A stretch of 64,000 nucleotides of DNA from Strix aluco (lineage: Eukaryota > Chordata > Aves > Strigiformes > Strigidae), in contig NC_133958.1 of assembly GCF_031877795.1 (NCBI RefSeq), forward strand, positions 1,922,001 through 1,986,000, in the 5' to 3' direction. Positions 33,501 to 44,700 of the stretch are shown here, in pieces. Position 1 is the first letter of the stretch, and every line of letters begins with the position of its first letter. The translations under genes were made by a program, and so were the position numbers. The notes under the pieces were generated by a model, which was not told the DNA's origin, made no database searches, and worked only from the letters and a program-made list of their open reading frames with translations.

Positions 33501-35184
33501 ATGTACTTCTTTTATGTTTTATTAACTAAAGCTGCCAAGAGTGCCTGGCTGAGTACAGCTGTTTGACTGCTCGCTTGAAGCCCATTGAGTCTATGGCAGG
33601 ATTTCTGTTGACTGGCGGCTCACACTGGATGTTCACTGCCTGCTCTTCCTAACCAGGAGCCTCCACATCTTCTAAAGCAACTTTTCCTTCCTTAGTGCTT
33701 GGCCCTTTCAGTTTCTGAGGGCTATTTCAGCAGATGGGAACACTCGCTAGCACAGAAACACTAAGCAGATACAGCCTGCTGTTCCTGCGCATGCAGCTTT
33801 ATATGTCACCCATCTCATGTTCATTCCAGTGCCATATCCTTCTTCCCTTCCTTTCCTACACCAATTAATGTGTTTCCTCGTTTATTAAATAGTTGCTGTG
33901 CAACAATCTAGAAGTGATTTGTATTTCAGAATTAGGCAACACATTTTTAATATGTAAAATCCTTCCAGGTGACAAGGAAGTCCCTGGAAGGCATGGAGGT
34001 GGAAGGGGAATCTATAAATCCAGGCTTATGGTCTTTAGCATGTCTGGGATCTTTCTGTCCTTAGACATCTAAAATAAAGTCGCCTTTTTTCCAAGTACGG
34101 TTTTGGGAAATAATGATAAAACACTCTCCTGGAACTGTTCGACTGAAACCGAGCAATGCAAAACATGTCAGATGACCTTCAGTGCATGTGTTGCTGGATG
34201 TATTGACCCTCCTAAAATATTTGATCTTTGTCATTTCCAGACTTGGCTTCCCACCCTATTGGTGTTACAGGAATTCGGAAATACCCTCTTCTATTCAATG
34301 TTTCCATCCCTCACCATGAAGAAATCACCATGGCAGAGCTGAGGCTCTACACCTTGGTGGAGCGGGACCAAATGCTCTACGATGGGCTTGACCGGAAGGT
34401 CACTATTTTTGAAGTGCTGGAAAATGACCATATGGGGGTAGGAGAAGAGAGAAAGACAGTGGCACTGGCATCCAGGCAGATCTATGGCACGAGCAGTGAG
34501 TGGGAGAGCTTCGAGGTCACCGAAGCCATCAGGCGTTGGCGAAGGGCAGGGCTGACCACGCACCGGCTGGAAGTTCATATAGAGAGCAGGGAAGGGGAGG
34601 AGCAGAACGGAGAGGGGAAACTCGATATCGACATCAACTCTGAGGCTAAGCATGTGCCCCTGTTGATTGTGTTCTCTGATGACCAAAGCAATGACAAAAA
34701 AGAGGAGAAGCAAGAACTGAACGAAATGATAGACCATGAGCAGCTCCTGGACTTGGAGAACCTGGAGGTTGGCAATTTCCATGGCCAGCCTGGTGAGGAG
34801 GCGCTGCTCCAGATGCGCTCCAACATCATTTACGATTCAACTGCCCGAATCCGGAGGAACGCAAAAGGCAACTACTGTAAAAAGACTCCACTCTACATAG
34901 ATTTCAAGGAAATTGGCTGGGATTCCTGGATCATCGCCCCGGCGGGATACGAAGCTTATGAGTGCCACGGAGTGTGCGCCTACCCCTTAACAGAGCACGT
35001 CACACCAACGAAACATGCCATTGTCCAGACTTTGGTTCACCTGAAGAATCCCCAGAAAGCCTCCAAGGCCTGCTGTGTGCCCACCAAACTCGATCCTATC
35101 TCTATTCTCTACTTAGATGCAGGGGTGGTCACCTACAAGTTCAAGTATGAAGGCATGGTGGTATCAGAGTGTGGCTGCAGATAG
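30256..35184 (+). CDS. BMP10: Bone morphogenetic protein 10 precursor
   Basis: Two coding exons, 30256-30589 and 34241-35184, split by a 3.65-kb GT-AG intron. The CDS is 1278 nt (425 aa; human about 424). Residues 1-21 are a signal peptide. The prodomain carries two N-glycosylation sequons (NLS, NVS). A furin site RIRR (314-317) precedes a 108-residue mature ligand starting NAKGNYCK. The mature part has the TGF-beta cystine-knot pattern: GNYC, ECHGVC, KACCVPT and a terminal SECGCR. The unpaired-looking CC carries the interchain cysteine. BMP10 is known to signal through ALK1 with BMPR2 or ACVR2A/B, and to drive trabecular cardiomyocyte growth and endothelial quiescence. Start: the first ATG, in good Kozak context (A at -3, G at +4). 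The mature region is very close to human, so the gene is intact and constrained. Confidence 0.98.
30590..34240 (+). other. BMP10: BMP10 intron 1
   Basis: The only intron in the coding region, GTAAGA...TTTCCAG. The donor is at 30590 and the acceptor at 34239-34240. It contains a run of about 16 A near 31203-31218 and no interspersed repeat or coding-like block that I could recognise. A single intron in the prodomain is typical of the BMP9/BMP10 pair. Confidence 0.9.
34241..35184 (+). CDS. BMP10: BMP10 coding exon 2 (prodomain and mature ligand)
   Basis: Starts in phase with exon 1 (GAC, then [15 protein letters not shown]), holds most of the prodomain, the RIRR cleavage site and the whole cystine-knot domain, and ends CGCR then TAG at 35182-35184. 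Confidence 0.98.
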
Positions 35185-35500
35185 TAGCAGGGAACATATG
35201 CACAGGGGAGTGCACAGGGGAAGTATTTAATGATTCAGTCTGTAAATTTGTACATTTCGGATTTCCTATTTAATAAGGTTATTTAATGAGGCATGTACAG
35301 ATAATTGTATGTTTCCTGTTATGGGGAATGGGCAAGTCGTACGACCATAGGGAATGTATATTTTGTTCCATTGCTTGCTTCTTGCTGTTCTTTGCTGTCC
35401 AAATTATGGCCGAGTTTCTCTTCCTATCAGGGCATAGAGCAGATCACTGGATTGTTTAGGAGGGCTCTTTGTGCCAAAGGGGCACATTCAAATTCACAGA

Positions 35501-35506
35501 AATAAA
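35501..35506 (+). terminator. BMP10: BMP10 proximal poly(A) signal
   Basis: AATAAA about 320 bases past the stop codon, followed by TATTTTTGTAC, a T/G-rich downstream element. AT-rich DNA with ATTTA words continues to about 36700, so a longer 3'UTR from a distal site is possible. Confidence 0.7.
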
Positions 35507-35524
35507 GGCATATTTTTGTACTTT

Positions 35525-38300
35525 ATAAATGTTGATTGGCATCTATAGGGATTTCCAGAGCTACTAAAGATAGGTGAACTATGGGCAATGCACACCTAAA
35601 TCGTTTAGTTTTGTGTAAAATCTTTATAAAGATCTTTACACGCTCAGATTATTTTTTAAAATTTATCTCTGTAGATCTTCAGTCCCACTAATTCTCAAGC
35701 TCCTGAATCACTAAGACACAACAAAGTGTTACTTTTTTCCTTAATCCTTTCTTTAATCTTTCCCTGTCTCAGTTAAAGGTGACTGACAGGGATGATTTGG
35801 CATCTGGAGCAGAAAGGGAACCATTCCCTTCCCCGTCTTTTGTAGGAAAGCAACGGGCCCCGGAGCAATGCCAGGCTGGTGCAGGGCTCTGAGTGGCGAG
35901 AAATTCCCCCTGTGCATGTTTATTACAAAACCACCCTGTGTAAAGCAGCGCTGGCTTTCTTGCGTTAGCCATGTGTTGTCTCTCAAGGGCCAGAGCTTTA
36001 GGTGATGGAAATATATGCAGTGAATTTCCTGAATCCTTAAAATTGTACCAGTTTATACCAGCTAAGAAACTAGTCCCCCTACCCAGTCCAGTAAATCACA
36101 TACTACGGAATTCCATTCGAACGGCCAAGTAGTATTGCATTTAGTCTGCATAGAGCTAGACAGAAAAGGAAACCCCTTCGTGCCAGCTAGATAGAGAGGA
36201 TCTTTCCTTTATGTATGTGCTGAAGTTGTCAATTCATAAAGATATTGCCCCCCCCCGCCCTTAAACTATATATGATGGAGTCACATGCCATGTTTCCGCC
36301 ACTCTTCTGCAACAAATCACCGTGATAAGAAGGTGTCGGAGCTGAGAAACAATAGACCTGTCACTTTATTTATACTAAGCTGCAAATTTGTCAGATTCTT
36401 GGGAAAGTGTAAGTGACGTTGACTCTTTTAGCCTGTACCAGAGCCTACTGTACTGTCCCTGCATTTGTTTTACACTTTTAAGGGAAAGTTATCTTCCCTG
36501 GAAGTGATAAGGGTCTTTGAAAGAATCACTCTAACACTTCATGGGAATGAACACAAAAGACTTTATCATGCACCAACTAAAACCAGTTTCACCTATTTTC
36601 ACACATACTCTTCTGTGCTTCCCATAATTTATTGACCTATTTATTGACTGCCTGCCTTTGTAATATAATGTAGAATACAGAATGTTTTATTTTTGTGCTT
36701 GTGTGTAATCCCACTTGGACAAAACCTTGTACCAAACCTATTTTACACGGAATCTCTCTGTTGAGTTGTGCTGCACGGAGATTGGGGTTGCTGATTTTTT
36801 TTCCTCCCCTAGATATTTGTAAATACTACACACCACTGTTACCCCCTTTGCTTACAGAGCTGTTCACTCACTGCAGGGATTTAAGTAGCATTCCGGAGCA
36901 CGTATGGTCTTGTCCCATGTATAGCTCCTCTTGCAGGGGTATCATTGCTTTAAGTGGGCAGCTGTGTAGTTTATTGTAGAGTTATGCAGCCTCGTGCTGC
37001 GTGTTTCCAGCGAGTGGGCTGTGCCACGGGGCTCTACTGCTTTCCGCCTGCTACAGCTCTCACCCTGCGAGTGACTGACACCGCTCGCAGACCTTTCCCC
37101 CGAGCTACACTGCAGTCTTAGTCTGTGGTTAATGGCACGTTAAAAGAATTCGTAAGAGGTGTGATATTTTGCTCTGCTGACATGAACTGCAGCAGCCACC
37201 GGTTGAAGTGTGACCACACAGAGCCTTTCAAAACCATCCACAATTCTTATGAAGCCATTTGCCAAGACAAACCATTCAGCTTGTTAGGAGTGATAATCCA
37301 GCATTAGGGAGATAATCCGACATTTGCTTTTATCATCTCTTTTCTGCGACTGTTCCCGTGGCAGTGATCCGACCAAGCGTGCTTTTTGCACCACTGTCCT
37401 TTACTGGACACAACCAACATTTCTGGACAGCATGTAGGAGGACCTGTGCCTTAAAAATCAAGAGTAACTTGTTGTACTCACCCGTAATCACTATAAATGT
37501 TCAAGTGACCACGCAGCTAAGCAGAGTGGCTGCCTTCATGCTCTCTTATTGCCAGAGATTTGCTGTAATAGAGCAGATACAGCACACAGCGTATTATGGT
37601 ACAATGCAAATGTGGGTGGGCGTGAAATTTTATCAGTTAGTAAACCTGCATGGGTGAATTTTTAGAAGATCAGTAAAAATATTAATGATAGCTTTTTAGA
37701 AGAAGGGGGCAGCCAGTCTTTTGACATTAGTAAATATTCTTTATAAAGAAACAAGGATAGTACTGCTGATTGAAGAGGATTTCAGCTAGAATTTGTGGTG
37801 AAAAACGGCAAAGCATGACATATAGCCTATTGTGCTATTTTGGGAGAAAACTGAGTGTCTCTTGAATGCTTCAGCTGCCCCTATGCTGTTCATAGCCTGA
37901 AATTAGAACTCTTGAGAAGAGCTTTTCATTTATTAATCTGTGTCTGCTAGGATTGCATGCCTGCTTTAGGAGCAAAACCCTACCTTACCTTTACCTTGCC
38001 TTTGAATATAATTGTGCAAAGACACATTCGTGCGGCAGAGATCAGGCAAGATAGCACCAAAAAAATTGGGGGCAGTTATTTTCCAAAGACCTTTCCCTAA
38101 GTGGCAAGTTAAGGTTGCTTCTGCAAACTCCGAAGTGCTTGGCTTTAAGTGCACCTGTCCATATAGATATGACACTCACAAATGATATGGTGAGTGCATG
38201 ACAAGAGCCAGTGCTACCAAGCTGGAAGTGCTGGTAGTGTCAGCGAGAAGTCCCTGAAAAAATATTCCACTGCATGTTTTCATTTTCTTTGTTTCTTTAC
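35525..38300. other. BMP10 3' flank
   Basis: No gene seen. AT-rich sequence with ATTTA-type words near 36600-36700 could be an extended BMP10 3'UTR; otherwise it is plain intergenic DNA. A short C run lies at about 36247-36259. Confidence 0.45.
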
Positions 38301-38346
38301 TCCTTCCTTCCTTCTTCCTTCCTTCTTCCTTCCTTCCATCCATCCA
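38301..38346 (+). repeat. (TTCC)n microsatellite with (ATCC) tail
   Basis: Imperfect TTCC/TTC repeats that end in three ATCC-like units. It lies about 200 bases before a longer ATCC array, so the two may share a history. Confidence 0.9.
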
Positions 38347-38540
38347 CATTAGTACTGTGAATTCTTCTGTTTCTAAAAGAATTTATTTTTCACATTAAAT
38401 AGTGTGTGCATTGATTTTCCTTTCATTTCTGATCTATTTTATATCAACATGCTAGCAGATGCTTGACTTAAATCTTAAAGGTACAAACCAGTTTTAGAAA
38501 GGTTTGGAAAAATACGGCTTCAGTACGGAAGTATCTTTCC

Positions 38541-38583
38541 ATCCATCCATCCATCCATCCATCCATCCATCCATCCATCCATC
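38541..38583 (+). repeat. (ATCC)10 microsatellite
   Basis: Ten perfect ATCC units plus ATC. The length and purity suggest it is likely polymorphic. Confidence 0.95.
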
Positions 38584-38714
38584 TGTCTCTGAATTATCAC
38601 ATGCAACTAAACGAGGCAGCAACCCTGTCTCACTGAAATCGTCAATATCAGTTGAATTTTTGCTTTCATCTGTTTCTAATTGAATATGTATAAGAAAGCA
38701 GATATGCAGACCCC

Positions 38715-38731
38715 TTTTTTTTTTTTTTTTT
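38715..38731 (+). repeat. Poly(T) run, 17 bases
   Basis: Uninterrupted T tract in intergenic DNA. No transposon body is recognisable beside it. Confidence 0.85.
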
Positions 38732-41700
38732 CTGGAAACTGTATAAAATGCCAGGCAGTGCTTGCATCTAAGTAGAGAGGACAGGCAAAGGGGTGAGAGC
38801 AGAAACAAATGATACAAAGAGAGGAAGAGCCTGGATAATGTATCAGTGAGGGAGTTGAGGGAAGAGCTTCGGTCTTTGATTGCTGCTCTTAAACCAACAC
38901 ACACGATGTCTCCAGAAGAGCATGGACTTCAGGATGTCTTACTCATTTCTTGGCCTTTGAAGAAATCATGACAGCTGTGTCTCCTGTGCAAACACTCAGC
39001 ACCAATGCCAGATTGCATGAAGCACTTGGAAGTTTGAGGTTCCCTTGAGGTTCCCTTGAATGATTCATATCTCTTAGCTCTCTGCACCTGGACTAAAATT
39101 CCTCAGATAGATTTCTCCCCAAAACTTTCTTGCATCACCCCTTTCTTGGGTGTGACCCCTGGTGTCCAGGCTCACTGCGGTGCCCTGCGTAGCTGATTGA
39201 AGATACAGATTCCCAGCTTTTTGAGAGTTAAAGCTTGACAGATCAGCGTGACTTTTTCTGCCACCACTGCCCCAGCCCTGCCAGCCCCCTTACTCTGGGC
39301 AGGTTGGCTGTTTGGGGTGGTCTGTGGAGCCTGGGGAGAAGGGGCAGAGCCCCGAGCTGTTCTGGCAGGAAAGCAGGGCACCCCCTCTCCCTGGCAGTGC
39401 CCGGTGCCAGCTCGTGCTGCTCCCATTGGCAGGTGCCCAAACGTCGGTCTTAGGGAAAAAACAGTTTTCCTGAATATTGTGGAAACATACCTCTTTCCAA
39501 AGCCATTGGACCCTGCCAGGTGAGCAGCAGCTCTGGAGCTAAAGGCATGAGGATGAACCTCCCCAAAACTGGGGTCACGTAGGAAAAATCATCTCCCAAA
39601 GCAACCATCATCCAAAGCAGCAGCCAAAACCTATGCCCACCTTCTCCTCCCAAGCTCTAGCTACTGCACTGCCCTTCTTAGACTGCTCAGAAAGCAAAGC
39701 AAACCAGATCCTCCAGCAGTCTAGAAATATCAAAGGATCCCGTGGTTTTTAACAGCGATGGGCAGTTTGGTGACTGGCTTATCTACAGCACAGTAGGAGA
39801 GGTTCAGTTAAGTATTTTCTCTGAAGCACGCCAAACCAAACCCCAGCAAAATCGAAAAAAATTTTAGGAGAAAAAAAAAAAAAGAGAGGAAAAAAAAAGA
39901 GGAAGATTTCCTGGCACTTGAACATCTGCTTCAAGCATTTGAAAAACTACAGCCCAGTGTTAATTTAAACTTCCTTATAACCCAGTTCAACATTTGGAGT
40001 GCAAACACTGTTAATAGGATGGGAACTGGGGTGGTGGTGGTTTGCTTACTATATTGGGAAACAAAGCCAGAACAAAACTAGCTTGAGATAGAGTTTTTGT
40101 TTATACTGCTGACCCATCTGTCTTCATTAATGCACTATTTACAGGAAAAGTTAAAAAATTAGCTTCTGCTCCTTCTTCAATTGCAACAGCAACAAATAAA
40201 GGCTGAATGGTTCATTTGCCATCGACTAAAAATGGAAATTCTTATCAGCACCCCTTGGAAGAAGAGGTTTATTATATGGAGTGTATTATTGTTGAATATT
40301 AGTGCTGGGACTAAGCATTTTGGCCAGAGTTGTGTATTTCTAGCACAGGCAATGTTGGGAGTGAAAAGCGGTCGAGGAGGTGCCTATGTCACAGAAAGCA
40401 GAAACCAGCTGCAAAACATGACCCATGTCTTACTCTAAACTCCTGCTTCAAAGTCTAAGGGAGAAATAATGTGATTTTCTCCTGTATTGACCCACACAGG
40501 GTAACAGGGTGCAATTTCCCTGGGTGTGAAAGGGGACACATTTGAGACAAAGCCTTGATGTGACATAGAAATCACCCAGGCTGTCTCTGGCACTAGCACC
40601 GGGCGAGGAGAGGCAGTGTGGGGTGATATCCCTTTGTCTTACCTGCAAGTAAAGGGACAACACATATGCACTTGAATTTCTGGAGTTTAGATGCCTAAAT
40701 GAGAACAGATGAAAGCGACCCCAAATGTATCTACCCTGAACATCCTCCAGAGCAAATGAGGTAGGTTTGTGACAACCTATTGTTAAGCCAGTTTAGCTGG
40801 CAGTGGAAAGCAGCCAGGTCTGGTCACAGATTTAGTTTGCACACCTGTAACCCAAAGAGGACCTGAGTTTAAGGCCTAGCACCCCTGGACATTTCCTAAC
40901 GAACACAGACTGTCAAACCTACTGCTCTGCAAATGAACTTCTTTAAAAACATCTTCTCAGTAAGAAGAAAAAGCTATGTTTTCTACTACAAGCCCACTAA
41001 AATAGAGACATCCATTTAAAAAATAAAACCAAACTCTCTTTCTGTAACCCATAAAGCCAGTAATTTCAAAAAGGCAGGCGGGTTTATCAGTTATCATCTC
41101 ATTTGCACATCCCACTACAGGGGCAGGCTTTCAAATGACCTCAGAACCCTGGGCACATTTGGGGAAAAAATCTGGCTGCTAGGCATCTTGTCTCGCTCTC
41201 CTTCACCCCTTCCTTCCTCCCGGCCTTGCTCTCCTTCATCCCTCTGTCACTGTCCATCCGCTTTCCCTCAGGCGAGATACGCTTTTGTCAGGCCACGTCT
41301 CTGCAGGCCGTTCCCTGGAGAGCGGGACTTGAGGCACGTAGCGTGTCTGCCCCTCTCCCAGAGGAGCAGCTTGCTGGGGAAACGCAAGGATGTGGAAAGC
41401 AGTAGAAGGAGCAGCCATTAGAATTACTGCTTCTTTTCCCAGATAAAAGTGGAGGGAAACGTCCACCTTTTGATACCCTTGTCAAGAAGATGAATAGAGG
41501 ACGAGGGTCCAGCTCTCCCTGCTGAGATCTTGGTCACATCTCCTGCAGCTACTGAGCACATTTGCTTTCAGATGCATGCTAGTAAATGCCAATTTACTCT
41601 CCTGCGTCTCAAGGAGTCACTTCAGATGTCAGTAAGAGCAGAATTTGAACTAGTGGTTAGCTGCGAAAACTTCCGCTTCCAACCCCATCTCACCACACAG

Positions 41701-44700
41701 CATTGCTGGCAAAACTCATTAGGATACGGCTGCATTATTCCAGCAAACTGAGTTACTTTTAAGAGCAGATAATGCCACAAAATATATGAGTTTTGCTAAC
41801 ATATATACTACAATATACCCATTGCAGGGCAAACGAGCCGACACTGGAAATAGGAAGTTTGCTGACTTGTTTTATGCTGCTGGATACGTGCTCAATGTGA
41901 TTCTGTTCACAGAGCAAATTGATCAACCTCCCGCTCAGCGTTTCAAGGGCTTGGCAGAAGCTTTGATTGCATTTTGTAAGTAAACAAAGGAAATAAAAGG
42001 GATAAAAGCAATCAACATGACTGCAATAAAGGAAATCATATGAGAGGAATGGATTTCCGTGACATAGAGCAATGCTTCCTGAAAAGAAGGTGTTTTTTCT
42101 CCTAGTTCCAAATATTGCATTTTCTGTGATGGCCCAAGATATGGCCAACAAAGACAATATGCTGTATTTTATTTTAAATGGGCAGCTGCAGTACCATCAA
42201 TATTAGTATAACTATATATCACAGAAGCTGCTGCCTGTCACATCTGCAGCGCCTGTAGGATGAGGGGATGCTCACTGCAGCACTAGAGCTCCCCAAACAA
42301 TGTCCTTCAGCTCCGTGTGGCTGAAGCTATCCAGGATGTGAGCTTCAGATGGTGTTGAAAAGATATGTGTCGAGTTAAGTGAGAAGGTTTAAATACAGGG
42401 TGGTCTCTGAAATCAAGTTCAGTAGCTAACTAGCAACAGCGGCTAAACAACAGTCCAACCTTCCATAGCGCTCAGGTTTATGTTGGCTTTGCTGTAGCAA
42501 CTCCTTATCTTTCCAGAGATTAGAACATTTTAGATCAGTTGTTGTGAGATTTGGTGGAATCCATTTCCTGAGCTGTCACCGCTGGCTAATCAGGCAAAGT
42601 CAAAATGCAAAGCTTTGGGAGAGTGGGAAAGCAAAACCCATCACCCTACAATACTGAACGTGCTCTGTTTGCTTTTATCATGACCAGATTTTAGATGCCC
42701 CACTCAAGATACTGATACAGAGAAGCCTACAGCTGGAAACACAAGCCAGCTGAACTGTAAGCAAATATTTTATTGTAGGAAAAATTGAGCCCTTTTACCA
42801 TTTCTACAAGTACTGGTAGCTGGCATAACTGTTCATCAGTTATTGCTCACTGTGCTTGTTCTCCACCAGAGCTGCACTATGAAATCCCAACCTGAATTTC
42901 CCCATGGGTTAAAATGAGAGTGGGGATCCACAGGAGACCCACACAGCTGGGAGACTAACGGGCTGATCCAACTGTTGAAACATTTTAGAAGTGATTTGAT
43001 TCTGGCTTACAGTAGTTGGTTGCTGCTGAGATATACACAAAATAGTGTGACAACATGCAAATACAACCTGCTATGCAAAATTTTATAGCTTGTACCAGCT
43101 TTGAAGTCATTCTTGCAGGGAGCACAAGTTGCTTTCAACCACAGTCGCTTTCCTTGCTGATCTCCCTCCTGTTCCCTACAGATTTCTCCAGATCACATGG
43201 TTTCTTGTTCTTTTGCACTCCTCTGCCAATCGACAACTTACAACCAGCTGCAAATTTGGCCCACTAATATCGATTGCATGTCTTGTGCTTCCTCTGTCCA
43301 CCCTAATTAGTGCATTAAAGATAAGCAATGTGCCCTGAGCAGGGAGCTAATGGCAGAAGGAGCAGGCTGTGCTTCGTGGGGCATGTGTCCTTCCTGAGGG
43401 GGGCTGCCACACGCGTTGCTCCGTGACACTGTTCAGGGCACTGCATGCAACACTAATGAGCTCTAGGACAGGCCAACAATTTAGACAAGAGCCTCAGTGA
43501 GCTCCCCAGACTTGCATTAACCCCTGCACTTACTGCAAGAGAAAAGAATAACTTTTGAGATAGAGCTGTTGGCTAAACCAGACCCTGCTGCACACTGGTT
43601 GGCAGGCACACGGGAACGCAGCAGCCTTCAAGGGACTGGGTAGCCCCTGGGAAACCTGTGAACAAATGAATTGCATCTCTATGTCTGCCCTCAGCTGTTC
43701 TTCTATCAAGAGCCATCCTGCTTTTGCATCGTTCTCTCATTCTTGCATCATTCTTCTCAGGGAAGAAACCAGTGTCTTCACCACTGACACCAATGTTGTC
43801 AACACTTCTGGCCTAAAACCTCTAGCCTGAAGTTAATAAAAGGAAGGGTTATCTGGCAAGACAGGCAATCTAGTTATTATCACAAATATTTATAGCGTAG
43901 ATTGGGATTCAGGACTCCCAAGTCTTTGTCTGGCTCTGCTTCATATGTGCTCTGCAAACATTTTCAAAGGCTTCATTACTTTTGAGTTGAGCTTTGGAGA
44001 GCAAAAATCTGTGACCTCAGTAGTTTGACTTTCATCGGGACAGAAGACCTAATTAGTTTGGCTTGACTGGTGAGTGCTTGAGCACTGCTGCAAACTCCTT
44101 TGCCTCGACTGGCCAAGGCACTGCAAGGCTTGCACCGGTGCAGGCTCACCTTCAGGGGTGATGGGCTCCTCGCCTGCTGGTATTGAAGCTAAAAGAGGAT
44201 GGAGAGCTAAGACATGGGGCAGGTCAAGCAAAAAGCAGCCTAAGTGTCTGAGCCCTACACCAGTGTCCTAAAAAACCATTCATTATAGGTGCAAACCACA
44301 TTAAAGCTCCATCTCCACATTGTGATGGGATGCTGGGTGCTTTGCCCTGGCTGGTGTTCCTGCATGGGATTTCTTAACAGCCTTACAAAATGGAAGAGAC
44401 TCTGCTACAATTGTATTTTTAAAAGCCACCCTGCTTGCTGTTATCAGTGAGGCTTTATATCTGAGTGAGCAGAAGCGGGTCAGAGTGGATGACAGCAGTT
44501 TAATCTGCTGCTGCTTTTCCATAACTTCTTGTGATATCCTTGACCTTAAGCCAAGGCTCTTCCGCTGCCAGCCAGGGGAAAGATCCAGTCTTACAGGGCT
44601 GAGTTTCTAAATATCTATCCCAGGTCTTCTGCAACCTGTAAATGTGATTTATCCCCGTTTCAGACTTCTTTACACAGCCTTCTTCGCACCGGATAGGAGG

